DNA of 27,487 nucleotides from Prevotella sp. UBA2755. GTDB taxonomy: Bacteria; Bacteroidota; Bacteroidia; Bacteroidales; Bacteroidaceae. Below, piece by piece: positions 23,160 through 27,487 of this stretch; the stretch's first letter is position 1, and every line of letters starts with the position of its first letter. The notes beneath the pieces are model-generated. The model did no database searches and had not been told where the DNA came from. It worked only from the letters and a program-made list of their open reading frames with translations. The translations under genes and the position numbers were made by a program. The stretch is taken from NCBI GenBank assembly GCA_002353225.1, contig DEJF01000067.1, forward strand, positions 1-27,487, given 5' to 3'.

Positions 23160-23357
23160 GGCGGGTGATTATGAATGCCGGTATGCGATTTTCCGAGGGG
23201 GGTGCCTATCTTATGGAAATCCCCATGCCCTGATGCGAGTTAACACAGGTGTGTTCAGAGTTTCATTTTCCCCACCTCACAATTAACAAGGTACATGGAG
23301 TTTTCACTACACAACGGATATTAATCCCCACAATTAACAATTTAAATTTTCAAAGTT
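23160..23357. other. Non-coding stretch after the terminase-like gene
   Basis: The 12-mer CACAATTAACAA occurs twice, at 23278-23289 and 23329-23340, the second close to the next start. A G-run (GAGGGGGG near 23196) and a GGAAATCCCCATGCCC block (23215-23230) give imperfect dyads, and ACACAGGTGTGTT (23244-23256) holds a short palindrome. No gene is seen. Packaging sites often lie beside small terminase genes, so it is a candidate cos/pac region, without direct proof. Confidence 0.35.
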
Positions 23358-23717
23358 ATGCCAAAAAGAAATTTTATTAAAGTAAAGATTGCACCAGTGC
23401 AGCCTGACAGATGTATGGATTGCCCATTATTGGGAATCGTACCAAAGCATCAAAGACCTAAAGGAAGTTTGGAGACTTACGTCTGCATTCCGACACGTCA
23501 TGCAATGACAAGCCGACTAATCCGATCAAGGGTTAGCGAGGCGGATGCAAAGCACCCAAGACACCGATTCTGTGAAAAGATGTGGGAGGCTTGGGCGAAG
23601 TTACCAAACAGAGAATTCATGATGCCAGTCCGGGCATACATTGAGGAACGTCTTCCACTGGAGGCCAGTCTGCAACTGCCTATCATCTTCCATCAAGGCA
23701 GAAGAAAAGGAGAGTAG
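23358..23717 (+). CDS. Four-cysteine small protein, unknown function
   Basis: The 119-residue, strongly basic protein has C19 and C22 in RCMDCPLLG, C43 in YVCIPTRH (with H48) and C72 in HRFCEKMW (after H66 and H69). The spacing suggests a zinc site or an iron-sulphur cluster. The tail is basic (HQGRRKGE). I do not recognise the family. The ATG follows the second CACAATTAACAA repeat by 17 bases, and the TAG stop is embedded in the GTAGTAAACCAC block that is repeated before a later gene. DNA or RNA binding is plausible from charge and cysteines, but unproven. Confidence 0.6.
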   Translation: MPKRNFIKVKIAPVQPDRCMDCPLLGIVPKHQRPKGSLETYVCIPTRHAMTSRLIRSRVSEADAKHPRHRFCEKMWEAWAKLPNREFMMPVRAYIEERLPLEASLQLPIIFHQGRRKGE

Positions 23718-23784
23718 TAAACCACAAGCATTATTTTGTGCGTATAATAGAAACATTTAAGTTTAATTTTAAATCATTTCAGTT
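23714..23784 (+). promoter_or_regulatory. Conserved 5' flank, copy 1
   Basis: GTAGTAAACCAC at 23714-23725 is followed by a GCATTATTTTGTGCGTATAATAG-like stretch and then the start at 23785. The same block, in the same order, precedes the gene at 24636. The similarity continues for about 40 bases, which suggests a shared promoter or operator. Confidence 0.5.
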
Positions 23785-24426
23785 ATGAGTAAAAGACAGT
23801 TTCCAGTTATGGTAAACATCTCTTTCGAGGATGCTCTTAACAGAGCAGCAAGAGGGATGGCAAAGAGTTTTAAATCCGAGGTATATCCGATATTGTTTAA
23901 TTTCGGACTACTGAATGACGAACACGTTCAAAAGTATTTGAACTGTGACACTATGGAGGATATCTACAAGGACGCTCTCCAGGAGAATGCACAGAATATT
24001 TACGTCCTGGAGCAGAAGTTTCTCATAGAAAATCTGAAGGACGAGAAAGAGCGTGAGGACGTATGGGGATTTTTGCGGGACGCTAAGAGCGAGGTAAAAA
24101 GCCCGAAGGAGAACGGCTTTATCTTCCGTAGAATCCCAGGAAGCGACTATGCTTACAAAGATTGTGTTTTGAAGGGTATCTCTATCAAGAACCTTGAGTT
24201 TATTATCGACGAGAAGGTTTATACCGATATCGCCACGATCAATCCGACTGACGAACAGAGGGAATGTTTCGAAATGATGTCGGAGATATTCGATACCTTC
24301 AACAAGTGGAACGCTAAGAGAAAGAAGAACTTTGAGAGTTTTATCGCCAAGGAGAACGGTTTGTATATTCCTAATATCCACACGATATTAAATTTACAAT
24401 GGCTCCGTAAAAAAGAGAAATCATAA
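23785..24426 (+). CDS. Hypothetical protein of the integrated element
   Basis: The 213-residue acidic/charged protein has no recognised family, no membrane segment and no signal peptide. Visible stretches are NRAARGMAKSFKSEVYPILFNFGLL near the N-terminus, DALQENAQNIYVLEQKFLIENL in the middle and FNKWNAKRKKNFESFI near the end. It uses more C- and G-ending codons (GAC, AAG, GAG) than its neighbours in the element, suggesting a different origin. It shares its 5' flank with the gene at 24636, so the two may be induced together. The gene is followed by a terminator at 24486-24532. Confidence 0.6.
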   Translation: MSKRQFPVMVNISFEDALNRAARGMAKSFKSEVYPILFNFGLLNDEHVQKYLNCDTMEDIYKDALQENAQNIYVLEQKFLIENLKDEKEREDVWGFLRDAKSEVKSPKENGFIFRRIPGSDYAYKDCVLKGISIKNLEFIIDEKVYTDIATINPTDEQRECFEMMSEIFDTFNKWNAKRKKNFESFIAKENGLYIPNIHTILNLQWLRKKEKS

Positions 24427-24485
24427 TGAGTGATTTAAAATAGATTTACTTGTTTTGTTTCATCTCTCGATTTGAGAATGTGACG

Positions 24486-24532
24486 AGAGGGGAGGGCTTT
24501 CTTCGGGTAAGGTGTCACTCTCCCCTCTTTTT
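24486..24532 (+). terminator. Terminator
   Basis: AGAGGGGAG and CTCCCCTCT form a 9-bp stem around a 25-base loop, followed directly by TTTTT. It lies 60 bases after the stop of the preceding gene. Confidence 0.75.
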
Positions 24533-24580
24533 ATGTCGGCAATAGTCAGGGGACAATATAGTCTATCATCGAGAAAGAAG

Positions 24581-24635
24581 GTAGTAAACCACTTACAGCA
24601 TTTTGTCAGTATGATAGGAAATAAAACTATCAGAA
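24581..24635 (+). promoter_or_regulatory. Conserved 5' flank, copy 2
   Basis: GTAGTAAACCAC at 24581-24592 is followed by an AGCATTTTGTCAGTATGATAG stretch like the copy at 23714, then the start codon at 24636. The distance from block to ATG is 55 bases here and 71 in copy 1. Confidence 0.5.
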
Positions 24636-25316
24636 ATGACGAGAGCAAAGAGAGAATTAGGTAATGAGTTCTTGACAATTGGCAGCAAGGTCTCTAAAGA
24701 GGATAAGGCGAAAATAAAGGCAGTTGCAAATCTGTTTGGTATGTCCTTTTATGAATTACTGCAAAGTCTTTTGCTTGGTATGCTCAGATACTTTGATATC
24801 GGCAAAAAATCCACATACGAAGATAACTGCATGATGGATGCCCTGTTTGTTGCCATACGTTCATTGCAAGGCTCATATTGTCCCCTTCAAAAGAAGGATA
24901 GGGAGAATAGAAGAATAAAGGGCGCAATTCTGTTTATAGAGGACTCTCCAAAGAATAGACCGCAATTGCTTTCAGTTAGCATGAATGAGGATGGTCAGAT
25001 GATAGAATCATTGAATTTTGATAAGATGGTGTCTGATTTCTTTGGGTGCCTTGATCCTGATGGGCTGAAAAGACTGGAGAGGCAGAGAGATGAACTTGGT
25101 TTTTTCAGCATTACTCATACATTGCACGAAATCATCATGCAGCACGCAAGTTGCATTGACGAGAACCAAGAATTTATTAAAGAGTTATTTGAAGATAAAA
25201 GAATCCCATCAGGCCAAGCTACTAATGAAGATGTTGTTTATAAAAGAGGGAAAAGACAGAATATAGATGAATATACTACCATTACCCAAAGACAGACCTT
25301 CAGAGCCGATATATAA
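24636..25316 (+). CDS. Hypothetical protein with RHH-like N-terminus
   Basis: The 226-residue protein starts MTRAKRELGNEFLTIGSKVSKEDKAKIKAVANLFGMSFYELLQSLLLGMLRYFD. The beta-strand FLTIGSKVS followed by two helices, with the MSFYELLQSLL second helix, resembles a ribbon-helix-helix DNA-binding fold. The rest (RRIKGAILFIEDSPKNRPQLLSVS, FSITHTLHEIIMQHASC) looks like a globular alpha/beta domain of unknown function. Similar proteins seem to be recurrent in Bacteroidetes mobile elements, from memory rather than a search. It is the last protein gene before attR and shares its upstream flank with the gene at 23785. A repressor, a mobilisation accessory protein and a phage-interference protein are all possible. 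Confidence 0.6.
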   Translation: MTRAKRELGNEFLTIGSKVSKEDKAKIKAVANLFGMSFYELLQSLLLGMLRYFDIGKKSTYEDNCMMDALFVAIRSLQGSYCPLQKKDRENRRIKGAILFIEDSPKNRPQLLSVSMNEDGQMIESLNFDKMVSDFFGCLDPDGLKRLERQRDELGFFSITHTLHEIIMQHASCIDENQEFIKELFEDKRIPSGQATNEDVVYKRGKRQNIDEYTTITQRQTFRADI

Positions 25317-25371
25317 GATGATGATGAAAATCCCAAACGGCCACCATCGCAATCAAGATGTCTTTAATTGA

Positions 25372-25403
25372 TTTGGTGGATTAAATGAAAATGCGTATCT
25401 TTG
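25372..25403 (+). promoter_or_regulatory. Promoter of candidate element small RNA
   Basis: TTTG at 25372-25375 and TATCTTTG at 25396-25403 are 20 bases apart, the same geometry as the integrase promoter. No protein gene follows before attR. Confidence 0.75.
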
Positions 25404-25408
25404 CACTC

Positions 25409-25477
25409 ATATTGTCATAAGACAATTATAATTTTGATTCAGGGGTGTTTCTTCGAGATGAAGGGACACCCCATTTT
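25409..25477 (+). ncRNA. Candidate small RNA next to attR
   Basis: Between the promoter and a terminator lie about 69 bases with two hairpins: ATTGTC-ATAA-GACAAT (25411-25426) and GGGGTGT/ACACCCC with an inner CTTC/GAAG pair (25442-25472), followed by ATTTTG. No start codon with a usable frame is present. Size and layout fit a small regulatory RNA, perhaps antisense to a helper-phage or element transcript. The family is not recognised. Confidence 0.5.
25442..25477 (+). terminator. Terminator of the candidate small RNA
   Basis: GGGGTGT and ACACCCC form a 7-bp stem with a second inner stem CTTC/GAAG, followed by ATTTTG. Confidence 0.7.
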
Positions 25478-25515
25478 GCAACATCAGAAAAAGCATTTAA
25501 ATTAAGATTTGACGA

Positions 25516-25544
25516 AACAATCCGAATATTCTCCGAATTTTTTT
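25516..25544 (+). promoter_or_regulatory. Right TCCGAA iterons, candidate arm sites
   Basis: TCCGAA occurs at 25521-25526 and 25532-25537, again 11 bases apart, inside an AAACAATCCGAAT context that matches the left end at 17925-17936. The two ends thus carry direct repeats of the same phased block. Confidence 0.65.
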
Positions 25545-25590
25545 GATAAAGAAAATCGCTAAGTGCTTTATTATTAGCAACTTAGCGATT
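25545..25590 (-). terminator. Element-supplied terminator of tRNA-Gln
   Basis: On the minus strand AATCGCTAAGT and ACTTAGCGATT form a perfect 11-bp stem followed by TTCTTT, starting eight bases after the tRNA. It is equivalent in position but not in sequence to the hairpin at 17745-17782, so it came with the element and now terminates the host tRNA. Confidence 0.8.
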
Positions 25591-25596
25591 TATTAA

Positions 25597-25613
25597 GTTG
25601 GGGTACTCGGACT
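25597..25613. repeat. attR: 17-bp core shared with attL
   Basis: GTTGGGGTACTCGGACT is identical to 17789-17805 and contains the 3' terminal 16 bases of tRNA-Gln plus one base beyond. Confidence 0.88.
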
Positions 25614-25668
25614 CGAACCAAGAATGACAGGACCAGAATCTGTAGTGTTACCATTACACCATACCCCA
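25598..25668 (-). tRNA. tRNA-Gln (anticodon CTG)
   Basis: A complete 71-base cloverleaf reads on the minus strand. It has acceptor TGGGGTA with TACCCCA, a D arm GTGT/ACAC with AATGGTA loop, anticodon loop TTCTGGT giving CTG, and a T arm CTTGG-TTCGAGT-CCGAG. The last anticodon-stem pair is an A-C mismatch. No CCA is encoded. The 3' end doubles as the element's attachment site, and the gene remains intact after insertion. Confidence 0.95.
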
Positions 25669-25687
25669 ATCTTCTGATTTGCGGATG

Positions 25688-25718
25688 CAAAGGTACTGCT
25701 TTTTTCGGAATGCACAAA
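25688..25718 (-). promoter_or_regulatory. tRNA-Gln promoter
   Basis: On the minus strand TTTG (25715-25718) and TACCTTTG (25688-25695) are separated by 19 bases, ending 20 bases before the tRNA. Confidence 0.7.
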
Positions 25719-25726
25719 AATTTTGG

Positions 25727-26488
25727 CTACTTTTTTTGCTTCCGACGCGAAATTTGTTTCTTTTTCTGCGGTTTAGGAGTTGGAGCAAAGGGATTTTTCG
25801 TGATGATCTCACGTAAAATACGCACGTCGGTCTGGGGACGGTCATACTTGTCAACAAGCATCTGCTGAATATGGTCGATGACCTCCATACCCTCGATGAC
25901 CTCACCGAAAACAGTATATTGTCCGTCAAGATGCGGGGTTCCTCCTACGGTCTTATAGACCTCTGCCATCTCAGGGGTTATTTTCACGGTACCCTGCGTC
26001 AGCGTGTCAAGCCTTTCCTGCACCTTGGCAAGACGAGCGTCATCCCACTTCTTTCCCCATACAATATAGAACTGGCAGGCACCAGAACGGCGCTCGGGAT
26101 TCGCCTTGTCACCCTCACGGGCGGCGGCAACGGCACCACGGCGATGGAACAGTTGCGGCAGGCGGAACTCCGCCTCTATGGTATAGTCAAGTTCACCCGT
26201 TCCCAGTCGTGCACCAGGCTGCGCATGCTTACTATTGAGGTCGCCACTCTGCACCATAAAGTCCTTGATGACCCGATGAAACAACAACGAATCGTAAAGT
26301 TGCATACCTACCACTTTCAGAAAGTTATCACGATGCTGGGGAGTCTCATTAAACAGGGCAATGCGGATATTCCCCTCCGTTGTCTCCAACAAGACCTCAG
26401 CACGCTCTTGTGCAAAGAGCGGTGAAGTCATCCATAACACAAGGAGCATCAAACATCCCCGAAGTGTTGTCTTCGCTATTATTCTCAT
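25727..26488 (-). CDS. Exported cyclophilin-type peptidyl-prolyl isomerase
   Basis: The enzyme catalyses cis-trans isomerisation of prolyl bonds during protein folding. The 253-residue protein has a signal peptide (about 1-27, ending TSPLFAQ), so it acts in the periplasm or outside. The cyclophilin fold is seen in VLLETTEGNIRIALFNETP, NFLKVVGMQLYDSLLFHRVIKDFMVQSGD (catalytic R of FHRV), GACQFYIVWG and GQYTVFGEVIEGMEVIDHI. A lineage-typical insert of about 35 residues (KKWDDARLAKVQERLDTL) lies between the last two. The C-terminus is very basic (KPQKKKQISRRKQKK). It has its own promoter at 26512-26519. Confidence 0.92.
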   Translation of the reverse strand: MRIIAKTTLRGCLMLLVLWMTSPLFAQERAEVLLETTEGNIRIALFNETPQHRDNFLKVVGMQLYDSLLFHRVIKDFMVQSGDLNSKHAQPGARLGTGELDYTIEAEFRLPQLFHRRGAVAAAREGDKANPERRSGACQFYIVWGKKWDDARLAKVQERLDTLTQGTVKITPEMAEVYKTVGGTPHLDGQYTVFGEVIEGMEVIDHIQQMLVDKYDRPQTDVRILREIITKNPFAPTPKPQKKKQISRRKQKK

Positions 26489-26511
26489 AATCGTATATGT
26501 TTACTTTTCTG

Positions 26512-26519
26512 CAAAAGTA
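26512..26519 (-). promoter_or_regulatory. -7 element of the isomerase gene
   Basis: TACTTTTG on the minus strand, 23 bases before the ATG at 26488. It is divergent from the rsfS promoter 43 bases away. Confidence 0.6.
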
Positions 26520-26561
26520 CGAAAAAAAAGGAACAAAAGCGCAAAATAAGAAAAAAAGTAG

Positions 26562-26569
26562 TACCTTTG
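26562..26569 (+). promoter_or_regulatory. -7 element of rsfS-ftsH
   Basis: TACCTTTG on the plus strand, 27 bases before the rsfS ATG at 26597. Confidence 0.7.
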
Positions 26570-26596
26570 CAACTCAGTAACACATTATTATATTAA

Positions 26597-26956
26597 ATGG
26601 AAGCATCAACACAACTGGTTGACACCATCATAAAAGGAATACAAGAAAAGAAAGGAACGCAGATCGTCACCGTCGACCTGAAGGGTATTGAGGGGGCTAT
26701 CTGCCAATATTTCATCATCTGTCAGGGAAATTCGCCCTCTCAGGTGGAGGCTATCACAGAGTCTGTGGGTGAGTTTGCCCGCAAGGATCTGCAAGAGAAG
26801 CCGACAGCGATAGCAGGACTGGAGAACGCCCAGTGGGTGGCTATGGACTTCACCGACGTGATGGTACATATTTTCCTGCCCGACGTACGGGCATACTATG
26901 ACTTAGAGCATCTTTGGGACGATGCCTCACTGACAAACATTCCCGATTTAGACTAA
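26597..26956 (+). CDS. rsfS: Ribosome silencing factor RsfS
   Basis: RsfS binds uL14 on the large subunit and blocks subunit joining when nutrients are scarce. The 119-residue protein has the family pattern LVDTIIKGIQEKKGTQIVTVDLKGIEGAICQYFIICQGNSPSQVEAI, then the conserved IAGLENAQWVAMDFTDVMVHIFLPDVRAYYDLEHLWDDA. Length is normal. It is seven bases from ftsH, so the two form one unit. Confidence 0.95.
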   Translation: MEASTQLVDTIIKGIQEKKGTQIVTVDLKGIEGAICQYFIICQGNSPSQVEAITESVGEFARKDLQEKPTAIAGLENAQWVAMDFTDVMVHIFLPDVRAYYDLEHLWDDASLTNIPDLD

Positions 26957-26963
26957 CAAGAAA

Positions 26964-27487
26964 ATGGACAAGAAACCCAATAACGAGCCCAAGATGAATA
27001 TGCCCAAGTTCAATATGAACTGGATATATATGTTGGCAATTATCGCCCTTGGTGTGCTTTACTTCACCAACGGCAGTGAGAACTCAAGTGTACAGACCAC
27101 TACGTCGTATAGCAATTTCAAGACATGGGTCATGAAAGGCTATGCCTCGAAGATCGTAGTCAACAAGAACACGAATACCCTACAGATGTATGTGAAGCCC
27201 GAGCATATCCGTGATGTGTTCCATCAGGGTGTCAAGGCAACAGGCAAAGAGCCTACGGTATCTGTGGAGTTCGGTTCCGTAGATCAGGTGGAGCAGTTTG
27301 TCAACCAGGCTCGCGAGCAGAAGCAGTTTAGTGGAGAACTGGTATATAACAACCAACGGGAGAGTGAGTTCTTCAACTCCATTATCATGAATGTGCTTTT
27401 CTTTGCAGGCATCATCTTCGTATGGATGTTCATCATGCGTCGCATGGGTGGCGGTGGCATGGGCGGCGGTGGAGGTATCTTCAGCGT
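26964..27487 (+). CDS. ftsH: ATP-dependent zinc metalloprotease FtsH, 5' part
   Basis: FtsH is a hexameric inner-membrane AAA protease that degrades misfolded and regulatory membrane proteins. Only the first 174 codons are in the window. A short basic N-terminus with methionine/asparagine-rich segment (PKMNMPKFNMNW) precedes the first membrane segment (WIYMLAIIALGVLYFT). An extracytoplasmic FtsH_ext domain follows (about 38-140, with YSNFKTWVMKGYASKIVV), then the second membrane segment (IIMNVLFFAGIIFVWMFIM) and a glycine-rich linker (GGGGMGGGGGIFSV) that leads into the AAA domain, which lies beyond the end. It is cotranscribed with rsfS. Confidence 0.93.
   Translation, partial: MDKKPNNEPKMNMPKFNMNWIYMLAIIALGVLYFTNGSENSSVQTTTSYSNFKTWVMKGYASKIVVNKNTNTLQMYVKPEHIRDVFHQGVKATGKEPTVSVEFGSVDQVEQFVNQAREQKQFSGELVYNNQRESEFFNSIIMNVLFFAGIIFVWMFIMRRMGGGGMGGGGGIFS

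Larger units (their letters stand above)
17789..25613 (+). mobile_element. tRNA-Gln integrated element, phage-satellite-like
   Basis: The element is bounded by the 17-bp direct repeat and is visibly AT-richer than both flanks, with A/T-ending codons. Gene order is integrase, unknown, HTH_17 protein, DUF3987 protein, P27-terminase-like protein, four-cysteine protein, unknown, RHH-like protein, candidate small RNA; all are on the plus strand. There is no relaxase, transposase, capsid, tail, portal or large terminase gene. The absence of a mobilisation protein argues against an NBU-type mobilisable element, and the small-terminase-like gene favours a phage-inducible chromosomal island. A degenerate prophage is an alternative, but the gene set looks compact and intact rather than decayed. 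Confidence 0.8.

Noticed and set aside
17789..25613. NBU-type mobilisable element or integrative conjugative element
   Set aside because: The integrase and DUF3987 genes would fit, but no relaxase, mobilisation or conjugation gene is visible, and no tra-like frame is present.
17789..25613. Degenerate complete prophage
   Set aside because: No portal, capsid, tail, lysis or large terminase remnants are seen and all genes are full-length and in one orientation; a remnant cannot be excluded formally.
25871..26425. 184-codon plus-strand frame opposite the isomerase gene
   Set aside because: It lies entirely antisense to a clear cyclophilin-type gene and has no family match or promoter.

Overview
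The window looks like a chromosomal segment of a member of the Bacteroidales, most likely Prevotellaceae. The evidence is the recurring Bacteroidetes promoter signature (a TTTG about 20 bases upstream of TAnnTTTG) in front of most transcription units, the near absence of Shine-Dalgarno sequences, and typical Bacteroidetes genes (DUF3822 next to rsmD, DUF349 protein, PepD, small RecD-like helicase). This assignment is inferred from content; no rRNA gene is present.

Layout. 1-1430 is a gene-poor, decayed stretch with a candidate promoter-RNA-terminator unit (about 320-422), a 5'-truncated DUF1016/YhcG-type nuclease gene and orphan promoter copies. 1432-4306 (minus strand) is a compact set: a GMP synthase ATPase-half gene, rmuC and an Sfp-type phosphopantetheinyl transferase. 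4392-5825 (minus) is a small superfamily-1 helicase, divergent across a perfect 17-bp-arm palindromic promoter from a plus-strand unit: 41-aa membrane peptide, DUF3822 protein, rsmD. rsmD converges on cls, which lies downstream of dnaG (minus). 10845-14369 (plus) holds a secreted protein with an internal duplication, a flippase-like membrane protein and the dipeptidase pepD. 14460-15602 is a CorA-type transporter with a long leader carrying an 11-codon acidic/proline ORF and a stem-loop. 15711-17561 is a DUF349 protein with a strong terminator.

17789-25613 is an integrated element of about 7.8 kb, visibly AT-richer than its flanks. It lies at the 3' end of tRNA-Gln(CTG) and is bounded by a 17-bp direct repeat of the tRNA end. 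Gene order: tyrosine integrase, unknown, HTH_17 excisionase/regulator-like protein, DUF3987 primase/helicase-like protein with a C-terminal HTH, a small protein resembling P27-family phage small terminase, a four-cysteine protein, two unknowns (the second with a ribbon-helix-helix-like start), and a candidate small RNA. I see no relaxase, large terminase, capsid or tail gene. The combination int + regulator + replication ATPase + terS-like gene without structural genes is the layout of a phage-inducible chromosomal island (phage satellite). This is the most interesting object in the window. Supporting details are 11-bp-phased TCCGAA iterons at both ends, an element-borne replacement terminator for the tRNA, and duplicated 5' flanks in front of two late genes.

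25598-27487 returns to core genome: tRNA-Gln, an exported cyclophilin-type peptidyl-prolyl isomerase (minus), then rsfS and the 5' part of ftsH (plus).
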